DNA of 64,000 bases, from contig NC_087070.1 in NCBI RefSeq assembly GCF_963678635.1, positions 31,843,704-31,907,703 of the forward strand, read 5' to 3'. The notes beneath the pieces were generated by a model. That model saw only the letters and a list, made by a program, of their open reading frames with translations. It was not told the origin of the DNA and made no database searches. Positions 31,584 through 43,444 of this stretch are shown here, one piece after another (position 1 is the stretch's first letter; the number at the start of each line of letters is the position of its first letter). The stretch is from Symsagittifera roscoffensis (Eukaryota > Xenacoelomorpha > Acoela > Convolutidae). A program made the translations under genes and the position numbers.

Positions 31584-33710
31584 TTAACATACACATTTTT
31601 TTGTATGAATTTCATTTAGACCAATCACCTCTTTTCCTTTCTGGTTTATGCATGATTTCAAATCCGAAGGTGGCGGCTCCACAACTATCGTCAACTTCTC
31701 TCGAGGTCGAATTCGAGGCCCTTCTATCTTCCTAGCGTCACTTACTAAGCCGGGTTGTTCTTTCGCAGCAGCTTGAGGGGTTGGACTTTCATTCAAATTT
31801 GGTTCATTTTTGAAGGAGGTTACAAGAGGCAGTCCTACTTGCTCCACCAAAAATGGAGGACCTCTCACCTGGTCTTCCTTCGGGACTATCTTCACAGAAG
31901 CAGAGGCTGATTTAGGTCCAGTCGCAAATATTTCAGTCGATCCACCTTCCACCTCTGGTGTTTTTACTTCGAAAGTTTTTGCGGCTGGAATACCCGAGGT
32001 GATGTTTTTTGGTATAGAATCCTTCATTTTGAAATCGCTTTCTGCTTTCCCGGTATCTAATTCAGCTGAATCTTGTTTTTCTATGAGAATTACCTCAGGT
32101 GTGTTTAAATTCAAATTTAAAGGCTGCGAATTGAAAGCGTGTTGTACAACTGATTGCTGCGAGTTTGATACAGAAGATGCGAAGTACTGATTACCAGAAC
32201 CAGTCGAAGTTTTCGCAGTGACAGGTGCATGTTGCATCACAATTTCGAATTCAGGTTCAAATCTACTGACTTCTTTAGGAATTAGCCGATAGGTAAAGGA
32301 ATCCCTGATGATTGAATTCATGAGATGTGTCAATTTGTCGCTTTTATACTCGTGTACGAACTTTGGCATGTAACTTTCGACGTAGAAGTAATTACAGTTG
32401 TATAAACCTTGTTGTTGAACAATTGCATTACCTTGTTTCGAATGTAGCGCTGTCAAATTTGGAGTAGAGACTGTTCTTTGGCTCTCAATATTTGACACTT
32501 TTTTGCCGTCATTTACTTCTTTATATATTGGCAATACTTCAATCTTTGACTTATTTTTATTCTCCAGCACATTTGTGGGCAACGGAAATGTTTTCACGGG
32601 GTTGCTAGTACCCATGCTATAGTTAACGGAGCTTGAACTTTGAGTACTCGTGCCCATGTTGGTGCCAGCCAGTTGTTTATTTGGATCTAACTCGTTCGAG
32701 ATTAAACGAGCACTTTTGTATCTTTGCGACAAATTGTTGTCGGACATAGATCTAGTGGATTGTGCGTAATTCCCTGCTTTCAATACAGGTGTTGGACTTG
32801 CTGATTTCGTTTCTTTAAACATAGGCGTAGGGCTCTTTTCTCTTTTCACTGCTCCAAATGCAGCGTTGTGCGACGGCGTTGGACTCTTTCTTTCCCAGAC
32901 GCTTTTGAGATTGGATACCGTATTCGGTGCAGGCATCTCATTTTGTGTAAAATCGACGGTTCCATCTTGATAAACCGGCAGGGTCACTTCATTGCTCACA
33001 ACATTTCGGCTACTCACATTTTGTGACAATTCGACCTTTTTACCTGGGATTTTTTGAAGTTTAACATCAAACTGAGAAAATGGTGATATCAAATTATTAT
33101 TGCTTTGATAATTTGCGTTTGAAAGCTTTCCTTGTGCTTGAAAATTAGTTGGACTCCTCAAAGGTTCGGTTTTTCCATTTCGAGAACTTTTCTCGAAGAG
33201 ATTTCTTACTTGTGAATAATCATTGGCAACTGGATAATCCAAAGAGTCGTGACTGTTGTTTAGGTCGGTTTCTAGAACAGCTTCTGGAGTCTTGTTTTTG
33301 AAATTTTGATCGGAAATAATACCAGGTGATCGAAAACTTTTTTCAGCGTACGGCGAAGACACACGGGGTTCTTCGAGCTTGATTTGATTTCCACTCCTCT
33401 CAACTCTGGTGGCAGTTCTTAACTGTTTTGCTTCCAAAAACTTAAAAGGGTTTTCTTTAACCTTTACCACAGCTTCCTCGATAACATCGGTCTGATCAGC
33501 GATACTATTTCTGAGCGTAGGTTTATATGGTTGCGGGCTCAGAAAAGCCGCTTGTTTCTTAGTAAATCCCATTTGACTTCTCTGATGATAATCATGAGAG
33601 TTGCTGACACTTTGGAACATGGCTGCCGAATCTGACACTCGCATTGTTCGCTCCTCTTCAAATTGCGAAGATCCACCAGGGACTTCAGACTTGACTCTTT
33701 TGTTATACAT
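31584..33710 (-). CDS. 708-aa disordered protein, copy 2
   Basis: Intact frame of the same length as copy 1, with the same SPTP motifs and C-terminal KKCVC. It differs from copy 1 by A29 for V, T in YQDGTVDF, Q in NYAQST, STPN, NAIV and EIVMQ. No frame lesion is present. Flanks include the tRNA-like segment on the 3' side and the 93-bp repeat pair on the 5' side, as in the other copies. Confidence 0.8.
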   Translation of the reverse strand: MYNKRVKSEVPGGSSQFEEERTMRVSDSAAMFQSVSNSHDYHQRSQMGFTKKQAAFLSPQPYKPTLRNSIADQTDVIEEAVVKVKENPFKFLEAKQLRTATRVERSGNQIKLEEPRVSSPYAEKSFRSPGIISDQNFKNKTPEAVLETDLNNSHDSLDYPVANDYSQVRNLFEKSSRNGKTEPLRSPTNFQAQGKLSNANYQSNNNLISPFSQFDVKLQKIPGKKVELSQNVSSRNVVSNEVTLPVYQDGTVDFTQNEMPAPNTVSNLKSVWERKSPTPSHNAAFGAVKREKSPTPMFKETKSASPTPVLKAGNYAQSTRSMSDNNLSQRYKSARLISNELDPNKQLAGTNMGTSTQSSSSVNYSMGTSNPVKTFPLPTNVLENKNKSKIEVLPIYKEVNDGKKVSNIESQRTVSTPNLTALHSKQGNAIVQQQGLYNCNYFYVESYMPKFVHEYKSDKLTHLMNSIIRDSFTYRLIPKEVSRFEPEFEIVMQHAPVTAKTSTGSGNQYFASSVSNSQQSVVQHAFNSQPLNLNLNTPEVILIEKQDSAELDTGKAESDFKMKDSIPKNITSGIPAAKTFEVKTPEVEGGSTEIFATGPKSASASVKIVPKEDQVRGPPFLVEQVGLPLVTSFKNEPNLNESPTPQAAAKEQPGLVSDARKIEGPRIRPREKLTIVVEPPPSDLKSCINQKGKEVIGLNEIHTKKCVC

Positions 33711-34002
33711 AGCTTTTGAATTTTAAAATTCTTGCCTCATTAAGTATTATCTGTTAATTTTTAATCGTTCTTTCGATTGCATTATAGAACCGTTGTTTTT
33801 CTTTTCAGATTGCCGACTCAAACCGATACCAGCTTAACTATCAATCAAATCGATTAAGTTTAACGATTAATCAAATCTGAAAAAAAAACCTATAATAATA
33901 AATGCGGCTTCCACTGCTTCTTTTATCTGATAAAACCCCAGCCGGTGTAAAAAAAAAAACTTATGTATATACATAAACGAAGGAATGAAAAATTATTCCG
34001 GT

Positions 34003-34190
34003 AATCAGAAGGACAAAAGTATCATAGTAACCGAGTTTACAGACAGGAGTCCCGTCATCACAAATTCCAGTCAAAATCCTGTAAACTTTCTTGGTAATCA
34101 GAAGGTCAAAAGTATCAAAGTAACCGAGGTTATAGTCAGGAGTTCCTTCATCATATATTTTCCAGTCAAAATCCTGGGAATTTTCTAGAC
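34003..34190. repeat. 93-bp repeat pair, copy 2
   Basis: As at 16,909-17,094, but the second unit has TATATTTTCCAG in place of TATATTCCAG, a 2-nt insertion that breaks the frame shared by the pair. Confidence 0.8.
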
Positions 34191-35018
34191 ATGGAAGTGA
34201 TAATGATAAAAAAGGAGATGATTATTCTTGATATGTTCAAATATTAACTTGATACGGGTTACGTTTCTTCAATAAAAACACGCAATTCTATTCATTGAAA
34301 CCAAAATATCAGATTTGGGAATATTTTTAGAGAAAACGAAAAAATATATATAAAGTCTACAAATATAGTCTAAGAAAGTCTGTCTGTATATCCATATCCA
34401 TATCTATATGTATATGTATATCTATATCTATATCTATATGTATATCTATATCTATCTCTCTCTCTCTATATATATATATATATTTTCGTTTTCGCTAAAA
34501 ATATTCCCAAATCTGAGATATATATTGGTCAAGTATTACCCCCAGACTTTTTCGGTTAGTATGCAGGCAGACAGAGAAGCAGGCAGTCTTTATATTGATA
34601 CCCTTTCTTGAAAACCGGTAGAATAGTTTTTGAGAAATGAAATTTTTGCCAAAAATGAAAAAAAAAGTGGTTTTAATCATTAAATATAAAAACCCATTCC
34701 GATACAATTTCCTAAAACCTGATCAATCAAACAGGAATTCAAGGCAAACATGCTAAGCAAGACATTGGAATGTTAGATTAGCAACGGAACAAGACATAGG
34801 AAGCGGAAACGCAGCCGACAATCTTCGAGCAGACACCAGTTGAGCCGAAAAAAAACTGAAAAAATAAATTAAAAATTTGAAGTCCCCTAAAATGAACAAC
34901 CCTTTAAACTAACAAGATACTTGCTTACAGAGCAAAAACAACCCGTGATGTGACAACTAAGTCGACAAAACTTGAGGAGGAAAAAAATTATCAGTTGCAT
35001 ACATGCTGAAAACAACAA

Positions 35019-35087
35019 AGTCCGGTCGGGGTTCGAGCCCCTGAATTCAGGGCGCAAAAGCGACGGCGTTACCCATAGGCCAAGAGC
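35019..35087 (-). other. tRNA-like segment, copy 3
   Basis: Third copy of the A-box/B-box-like segment, inside the 3,788-bp duplicate. Confidence 0.35.
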
Positions 35088-35371
35088 GAAGGAACCTGTC
35101 AGTTTTTTATATTCAACAATAAAGGTTGAAAATTTGTTTTAAAAAGTTGTTTACGGGGAAAAAAGTCTAGTTCCCGATTGCAAGACAGTTGGTTTCGCAA
35201 GTGTAATCAATTTTCTGCTTTTTAACTCAAACATGAAACATATGAAGACTGAGCAAAAATTATTCTTGCCCAATTTTATTATTGCTCAAGCCCAGGGGGT
35301 TAACTGGTCTGACAAAATATTTTTATCATTCCTTAATTACCACTGTTATTTTGGATCCCTGCTAAATAAAT

Positions 35372-37498
35372 TTAACATACACATTTTTTTGTATGAATTT
35401 CATTTAGACCAATCACCTCTTTTCCTTTCTGGTTTATGCATGATTTCAAATCCGAAGGTGGCGGCTCCACAACTATCGTCAACTTCTCTCGAGGTCGAAT
35501 TCGAGGCCCTTCTATCTTCCTAGCGTCACTTACTAAGCCGGGTTGTTCTTTCGCAGCAGCTTGAGGGGTTGGACTTTCATTCAAATTTGGTTCATTTTTG
35601 AAGGAGGTTACAAGAGGCAGTCCTACTTGCTCCACCAAAAATGGAGGACCTCTCACCTGGTCTTCCTTCGGGACTATCTTCACAGAAGCAGAGGCTGATT
35701 TAGGTCCAGTCGCAAATATTTCAGTCGATCCACCTTCCACCTCTGGTGTTTTTACTTCGAAAGTTTTTGCGGCTGGAATACCCGAGGTGATGTTTTTTGG
35801 TATAGAATCCTTCATTTTGAAATCGCTTTCTGCTTTCCCGGTATCTAATTCAGCTGAATCTTGTTTTTCTATGAGAATTACCTCAGGTGTGTTTAAATTC
35901 AAATTTAAAGGCTGCGAATTGAAAGCGTGTTGTACAACTGATTGCTGCGAGTTTGATACAGAAGATGCGAAGTACTGATTACCAGAACCAGTCGAAGTTT
36001 TCGCAGTGACAGGTGCATGTTGCATCACAATTTCGAATTCAGGTTCAAATCTACTGACTTCTTTAGGAATTAGCCGATAGGTAAAGGAATCCCTGATGAT
36101 TGAATTCATGAGATGTGTCAATTTGTCGCTTTTATACTCGTGTACGAACTTTGGCATGTAACTTTCGACGTAGAAGTAATTACAGTTGTATAAACCTTGT
36201 TGTTGAACAATTGCATTACCTTGTTTCGAATGTAGCGCTGTCAAATTTGGAGTAGAGACTGTTCTTTGGCTCTCAATATTTGACACTTTTTTGCCGTCAT
36301 TTACTTCTTTATATATTGGCAATACTTCAATCTTTGACTTATTTTTATTCTCCAGCACATTTGTGGGCAACGGAAATGTTTTCACGGGGTTGCTAGTACC
36401 CATGCTATAGTTAACGGAGCTTGAACTTTGAGTACTCGTGCCCATGTTGGTGCCAGCCAGTTGTTTATTTGGATCTAACTCGTTCGAGATTAAACGAGCA
36501 CTTTTGTATCTTTGCGACAAATTGTTGTCGGACATAGATCTAGTGGATTGTGCGTAATTCCCTGCTTTCAATACAGGTGTTGGACTTGCTGATTTCGTTT
36601 CTTTAAACATAGGCGTAGGGCTCTTTTCTCTTTTCACTGCTCCAAATGCAGCGTTGTGCGACGGCGTTGGACTCTTTCTTTCCCAGACGCTTTTGAGATT
36701 GGATACCGTATTCGGTGCAGGCATCTCATTTTGTGTAAAATCGACGGTTCCATCTTGATAAACCGGCAGGGTCACTTCATTGCTCACAACATTTCGGCTA
36801 CTCACATTTTGTGACAATTCGACCTTTTTACCTGGGATTTTTTGAAGTTTAACATCAAACTGAGAAAATGGTGATATCAAATTATTATTGCTTTGATAAT
36901 TTGCGTTTGAAAGCTTTCCTTGTGCTTGAAAAATAGTTGGACTCCTCAAAGGTTCGGTTTTTCCATTTCGAGAACTTTTCTCGAAGAGATTTCTTACTTG
37001 TGAATAATCATTGGCAACTGGATAATCCAAAGAGTCGTGACTGTTGTTTAGGTCGGTTTCTAGAACAGCTTCTGGAGTCTTGTTTTTGAAATTTTGATCG
37101 GAAATAATACCAGGTGATCGAAAACTTTTTTCAGCGTACGGCGAAGACACACGGGGTTCTTCGAGCTTGATTTGATTTCCACTCCTCTCAACTCTGGTGG
37201 CAGTTCTTAACTGTTTTGCTTCCAAAAACTTAAAAGGGTTTTCTTTAACCTTTACCACAGCTTCCTCGATAACATCGGTCTGATCAGCGATACTATTTCT
37301 GAGCGTAGGTTTATATGGTTGCGGGCTCAGAAAAGCCGCTTGTTTCTTAGTAAATCCCATTTGACTTCTCTGATGATAATCATGAGAGTTGCTGACACTT
37401 TGGAACATGGCTACCGAATCTGACACTCGCATTGTTCGCTCCTCTTCAAATTGCGAAGATCCACCAGGGACTTCAGACTTGACTCTTTTGTTATACAT
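35372..37498 (-). CDS. 708-aa disordered protein, copy 3
   Basis: Intact frame. It shares the T, Q, STPN, NAIV and VMQ states with copy 2, as expected from the 3,788-bp duplication, but keeps V29 as in copy 1. It alone has I for N in SPTIFQ. V29 shared with copy 1 means either A29 arose in copy 2 after the duplication or conversion occurred. All three frames being intact suggests function or very recent origin. Confidence 0.8.
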   Translation of the reverse strand: MYNKRVKSEVPGGSSQFEEERTMRVSDSVAMFQSVSNSHDYHQRSQMGFTKKQAAFLSPQPYKPTLRNSIADQTDVIEEAVVKVKENPFKFLEAKQLRTATRVERSGNQIKLEEPRVSSPYAEKSFRSPGIISDQNFKNKTPEAVLETDLNNSHDSLDYPVANDYSQVRNLFEKSSRNGKTEPLRSPTIFQAQGKLSNANYQSNNNLISPFSQFDVKLQKIPGKKVELSQNVSSRNVVSNEVTLPVYQDGTVDFTQNEMPAPNTVSNLKSVWERKSPTPSHNAAFGAVKREKSPTPMFKETKSASPTPVLKAGNYAQSTRSMSDNNLSQRYKSARLISNELDPNKQLAGTNMGTSTQSSSSVNYSMGTSNPVKTFPLPTNVLENKNKSKIEVLPIYKEVNDGKKVSNIESQRTVSTPNLTALHSKQGNAIVQQQGLYNCNYFYVESYMPKFVHEYKSDKLTHLMNSIIRDSFTYRLIPKEVSRFEPEFEIVMQHAPVTAKTSTGSGNQYFASSVSNSQQSVVQHAFNSQPLNLNLNTPEVILIEKQDSAELDTGKAESDFKMKDSIPKNITSGIPAAKTFEVKTPEVEGGSTEIFATGPKSASASVKIVPKEDQVRGPPFLVEQVGLPLVTSFKNEPNLNESPTPQAAAKEQPGLVSDARKIEGPRIRPREKLTIVVEPPPSDLKSCINQKGKEVIGLNEIHTKKCVC

Positions 37499-37789
37499 AG
37501 CTTTTGAATTTTAAAATTCTTGCCTCATTAAGTATTATCTGTTAATTTTTAATCGTTCTTTCGATTGCATTATAGAACCGTTGTTTTTCTTTTCAGATTG
37601 CCGACTCAAACCGATACCAGCTTAACTATCAATCAAATCGATTAAGTTTAACGATTAATCAAATCTGAAAAAAAAACCTATAATAATAAATGCGGCTTCC
37701 ACTGCTTCTTTTATCTGATAAAACCCCAGCCGGTGTAAAAAAAAAACTTATGTATATACATAAACGAAGGAATGAAAAATTATTCCGGT

Positions 37790-37977
37790 AATCAGAAGGA
37801 CAAAAGTATCATAGTAACCGAGTTTACAGACAGGAGTCCCGTCATCACAAATTCCAGTCAAAATCCTGTAAACTTTCTTGGTAATCAGAAGGTCAAAAGT
37901 ATCAAAGTAACCGAGGTTATAGTCAGGAGTTCCTTCATCATATATTTTCCAGTCAAAATCCTGGGAATTTTCTAGAC
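37790..37977. repeat. 93-bp repeat pair, copy 3
   Basis: Same as copy 2, including the 2-nt insertion in the second unit. Confidence 0.8.
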
Positions 37978-38109
37978 ATGGAAGTGATAATGATAAAAAA
38001 GGAGATGATTATTCTTGATATGTTCAAATATTAACTTGATACGGGTTACGTTTCTTCAATAAAAACACGCAATTCGACACGAGAAATTATTTATAAATAT
38101 ATTTTGTAC

Positions 38110-39735
38110 TGCCAATAAAGAAAATACGTCGGCTGTTTTGTCGTTAATTGTGCCAAGTAGACAAGCGGCGTTCGCAATCTGTATTTCCATGGAGATTCTG
38201 TTTAAAAAAGCTGCCTTCCCTGGGTTCCTCAGTTCCTATGCTTAGGTTCTTACAAAGCTTACACAAAAAATATTCTGTGCTGGGGCCGGCTGCGCCCTGA
38301 ATCTCAAAATCTATCATCTTCTAAGTACTTATACTTCTGATTTCATCGCTCTTCCGCTTCAGCCGTACCAGGGTAACAAACCAACCCAGCACTAATCCTA
38401 CTGGGGGCTACGAAGACTATTACTGTTACATCCCACATGTGTTGCTTACCAACAGTCCATGGAACGAGCGTCAAACCGTCTGGCTGCTTCTGATCGGTCC
38501 TGCCCAGGTTTCGTGGCTCTAAAACACAAGGACCGTGACACGAAAATATACTCCGCTTTATAAAGGCATTCAAAGAAAGCCTCGAGAATCTCCCTGCATT
38601 TTTGAGGCAAGAAATGCCATGTCAACCATCTTCGGTAACTCCTTTTTTGCACACGCATTTATGGAATTTTTCTAGACGGAAAAAAGAGAGTCAGATGTTT
38701 GGTAAACAAGCCAACAGAACTGAGAAAACTAACACCAGCTCAGAATGAACCGGAGTTGAAAAAAGTCACAGAGATTGACCTAATATGAGGCTACGGGTCT
38801 ACTAGGTACTTATATTAAGCTGGTCTTTTAAACCCTCGTCTCTATAAATAAAGAATTCCTTCGAACATTCTTTTCCTTAAAAGAGCCGATTACACAGGCA
38901 GTGTTCGCAACCTGTATTGCGAGGGAGATTCCCTGCTTAAAAAACTACCTGCCAAGTTCTCCTCGGTACTATAAGTCGTCCTTTTCAGTCACACATGAGG
39001 TTAAGAAAAATAAGCCTTATAACCATTCGCTCAAGGGTCAGGGACACTACATCTTGCTTTTTGTAACTCAATCTGTTCGAGCCAACTCGGTTCACCTAAT
39101 ACATGGGACATCGAGATCGTTTTACAGCTTAAAGGCTACTATCAAAATACCCCCACTCTAGAAAGAGTCCCATCGCCATGTAACGCCATTAAAAACAGGG
39201 TTGAGAACTGAAGTAAATACTATTTGTTTTTTTTGGACAGTGGACATTTGATCCATTTCAGATGAATCAACCTAGAACTCGCCTTATCTCAACACAACTG
39301 CATAAAATTGCTCTCTAGTAATTTATTTCAGATACTCACATCTAGACGACCGGGCTGCAAAAAATCCCAGACTCTATCAAGTAAAATAGCTATGATAACT
39401 TAGGAAGTTCTGATAAAGCAATAAGTTTTGACTCAAGAAGCGCCGGGGTTGAAACCCAGCCTGCGCTTATTCTACTAGGGGCTAGGGAGTCGACTATCAT
39501 TATATCCCACAACAACTGCTAACCAACAACCCATGGGGGAGTTAAACCTTATTGTTGCTTCTGATCTGTCCTAAGGAGTTTTCGTGGCTCTGAAGCAGAG
39601 GTAATGTGAGTGGAGGCAAAACTGCTCTAGAAGGGCATTCACATTTAAATGCTGAGAGAACCTCCCTGCGCTTTTCAGACGAGACAAGCCAAGCCTTCCA
39701 TCTTCGGTTAAATCTTTTCCGCAAACGCATCTGTT
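38110..39735 (-). pseudogene. Two decayed retroelement-associated fragments, unit 2
   Basis: Copies of the fragments at 17,230-18,850, offset by about 20,885 bp. The frame at 38,343-38,573 retains KQPDGLTLVPW, MWDVTV and APSRISAG. The second fragment (39,420-39,730) is broken by stops as in unit 1. Confidence 0.4.
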
Positions 39736-39739
39736 ATTC

Positions 39740-40530
39740 ACAAATTTTGACTGAAACTAGGCTGAATCCAATTGCAATTCCAAGCTGCCGATTTGACTAT
39801 TTTAATCTGAAGATTATTTTTTTCGTATAATATATGCAACTTTTTACATCAATAGATTTTGATTTCTAAATGAATTGAGAAACTTGGTTATCAAAAAAAG
39901 AGCCATTCAACCAGAATGCTGTTGACTTTCATTCATAAGAATACAGGCGTACGACATGTTAAAGAGGAAGATTAACAACGTTATTTGTATTTTGAACAGG
40001 AAAAAAAAGGTTACTTTCAAACTGTTTTTTTGAAATTTCGATATGGACGTGCATGCATAACACCTGAGAGTTTTCTTTCGAAAAACTGAAAAAGCACGAA
40101 AATCAGATAGACAATTTTCGCTGTGAAAACAAGACGGCAAAAGTTTGGAAAAACCACAGTGTTAATGCGTATAACGAACATTCGGTATTGGAAGAAAAAA
40201 TTTCCGTGTTTTAACAATTGTGAATTTACAATCGTTATTGGACATACTCCACGGATGGGGATGGCTGGAAGCAAAGACAGCAATCCTTCCTGGTGGTGAA
40301 GAAGGAGCTTGTTCAACGAAGACCAGAAATTTCTAAAGAGTATATTTTTCCAAATTCTTTTTAAAATTCTGGGCTACTCTGAGTTACACTACATAGATAT
40401 GATTGTATTACATCAATTTTAAATCATATTAGCCAAGAAACTTGACCAACAGATAATTTCTCTGAAAAAGAATTATTCCTTCCTTTTTACAACATATACA
40501 CATCCTATCGACCTTAAAAGGAAAAGGATG
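39740..40530. other. Spacer between decayed elements, unit 2
   Basis: Counterpart of 18,860-19,640. The unrecognised 99-codon minus frame at 40,017-40,316 is retained with several replacement changes and no motif. Confidence 0.4.
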
Positions 40531-40534
40531 CATA

Positions 40535-42880
40535 TGCTCATGCTTGTGTGATGATTTGTGTTACTAAACATCTTACCTCCTCTCAAGTAGAAGTCTACCA
40601 TGACTAGAAGGACTTTCGTTGTACTTGCACAATAGATCTTGGTTCCTCACCTTTGACTGTCGTATGCGTTTATGTACCTCCTTCAGACAGTCCTTTCAAC
40701 AATTCCTTTCAAAAACTCAATTCAATGCTTAATTTTCTCTGCAAACTGACCTATGACCACCTGATCTTTACAGCCGATTTCAAACTTCATGAGATCAACT
40801 GGACTATTTAATCCTCAAAAACTGAATCAGAAACATCTTTACTCGATTTTATGGATGAAAACAGCTTTCAACAACATGTGGATCTCCTCACCACAAATTC
40901 AAGCATATAAGATTTCTTTATTACTTCCAAAGATTTCGAAATTGAAAAAATAATGCCATTACGGAATCTAGATGTGTCAGATCACTTTGCCATAGAAGCC
41001 ACAGAATCCAAAAAAATGTTACTTCTGAAATTACACCGCGATGTCTACTTTAACTATTGTGATTGAGATTTTGAAATGATAAACGACACTATTATTCAAT
41101 CCGGTTTTCAACAATATAGCTTGTCTGGTGAATTCCCATAGATTCCAATATTCAAAGGTTCCAAAATAAAAAATCAGTCGCATAAGTTCAAAAATTTAAC
41201 TTCTTGAGTTTTGATTGGTTGAAATTTGGGCCAACGAATTCATGGATTGAGTGTTTACTGTTCAACCAGTATAAACTCAAGCTGCAGAATAGCTTGCCAC
41301 CAAACGTGTTGCGAGCTTGCCACCAAAGAGTAGGACTCTATTGGAGCCGGTTATTGCCGCAAAGCGTCGACGCGCGCGTGGCGCACCCGCCGGTCATCTC
41401 AAACCGAGACTCGGCTAATTGAGTCTCTTGACCAATTCAAAAGATTTGAAACTTGTGCGACTGCTTTTTTGGAACCTATGGGACTGACTCTTTTTTTTGG
41501 AACCTATGAATACGCACCGCACCTGCTGGTCTAATGTATCGTTTCTCATTGAACAATGATATCATTGGTTGAATGAAAAACTGCGAAAAACCATTCCTAT
41601 TTGAACAAAACACAGACGTTCACTTCCTCCCTGGGTAACTTCTGAGACCTCGAATTTACTTGAGCGACTTGAAACAACTTCTCGGAAGTATGGTGCTAAA
41701 GAGTCTTGCATTATCTATAATTTGTCGAAGATCTCTTCAAAATGACAAGATTGAATAATACGAGAAAGGTCTAGCAAATGGCGGAAACACAAATGCTTTG
41801 TTTAAATTATAAAGGCCTCGAAATAAATCACGGTTATCGTAAACTTTGCGCTTTCGCAGCGCAGAAGCCTCGACTGACCTCGAGAAGGCTGAGATAATGC
41901 TATTTTTTTGCAGAAAACTACATCGAATCTTCTCAATATCAAATAAAACATCATTCTATATCAAATTGTCTAATTATAGATGATTTTATTATGAAAGAGT
42001 CCTTGAATATGGTTATATTTTTAAACCTAGATATTAAAAAAGCCAGTTGTCCGAGTTACCTTCCAGCTTTTTTAGTCTCTAAATGTGCTACAACAAGCTG
42101 TTGTGCACTATATCAATTATTTTAAAAATTAAAGCAATCTTCAACATATCCAGAAACATTGAAATAATCAATAACTTCTCCAATATATAAAAAAGCAGCA
42201 AAACTACAGTAGAAAACTATCGACCATTCTTTTTTTATTGTCAAAACCTTCAAAAATTACTTGAGCGATGTTTTGTTTATCGCTATATGATTTTTGCAAA
42301 CCTTTTTTGTCTACCCAAGCGACAAAAGTACTCGTTCATTGGAGTCTCTTCAAAAAAATTGATTTTGGATCATTGGTCATAAAAATTATAAAGACGCCCT
42401 AATTAAACCGAAAGTTTTACCAGTACCATATTATCTTCAAATGCTAATCTTTTTATACTTATCCAAACTAATGAACGGGTCCTACGATTTCGATTTTGCT
42501 AATGAAGTGGTCAGTTATTCACCCAATGAAAAATTTTTCAATACAAGGTCTGCTGTTTCTTGTTTGTTTCAGGTACAACGACAAAATTGAAGCTACGTGA
42601 GCAGAACTTCTAGTTTCGTTCGACTCGACTTGCAAATTTAGCACCAAGTTATGTTGACATTATCGATTACAGATATTGGTTCTCTCAGAAAAGGCCTTCT
42701 TCGATGGTTTTGGATTTATTTAATTTTATATTACGATGACGATGTTATGTTCACTTGGAGAATGCATTATGATTGTGTACAGTACAACTGCGGAATTTCA
42801 ATGAGAAACTTACCAACTTGAAAATCATCTCAGAGGCTTGATGAACCCTCACGGACTCTCCCGTAGAATTCTTATTAGTT
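40535..42880 (+). pseudogene. Dead LINE-type retrotransposon, unit 2
   Basis: Same order as 19,650-22,000: endonuclease fragment with the VYVPPSD and SDHFAIE landmarks, MITE-like insertion, reverse transcriptase start and C-terminal segment. It has the same interrupting stops plus private ones, so the element was dead before the duplication. Confidence 0.6.
41156..41477. mobile_element. 322-bp MITE-like insertion in the LINE, unit 2
   Basis: Same length, AGGTTCC/GGAACCT ends and GC-rich core as at 20,266-20,587. Base changes in the core (ATTGCCGC for ATCGCAGC) show independent drift. Confidence 0.6.
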
Positions 42881-43444
42881 AATAGTAATAATAAAAATAA
42901 TATACTCTCAAGGTTACCCAACCTCCAAATAAAAGATCTAATCTAATTTTTGAAATTTATCCAAAGGAAATTCAGTTTTCTACCTGTACAACTACATCCA
43001 GCTATACAGTAGCAGCAACAGAACTACGATTCATTCCGTATAAAGATCGTTGGTCAAACTCCCAGAAATCACGAAGGAATTGTATAGAAAACAGTTGGTT
43101 CAAATTTTTAGTTTTTACAAATTTTTACATGATTACCTAAATTGTCGCGCCCTCTTACACTTGTCCAATCAAGTATCATGAATTTCTTCTGGGATTATTA
43201 CAACACAAATGACAACGTTCTGGGCATTTGTTATTGTTTTTTTTCAATTTGCTTGCCATTGCAGCTTCTGCCTCCAATGCATTCCAAAGAAGCATCATTG
43301 ATTTTATATTGGGCTCGCACCCTTCAATGATTTGATTGTAAAGCCATAATAATCATAATGATAATAATAATATTAAAAAAAACAGTAATGAAGTCATCTT
43401 TATATCTATTGTAGGTCATGCTTGTTTTATTTGGTCCACCTCTT

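Larger units (their letters stand above)
30501..38077. repeat. 3,788-bp tandem duplication carrying the 708-codon gene
   Basis: Sequence from TATTCATTGAAACC at 30,501 recurs exactly offset by 3,788 bp at 34,289. The junction at 34,286-34,288 shares TTC with both parents (GCAATTC and CCGTTC), a 3-bp microhomology. The two copies differ by very few bases, so this is the youngest rearrangement in the block. Confidence 0.95.
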
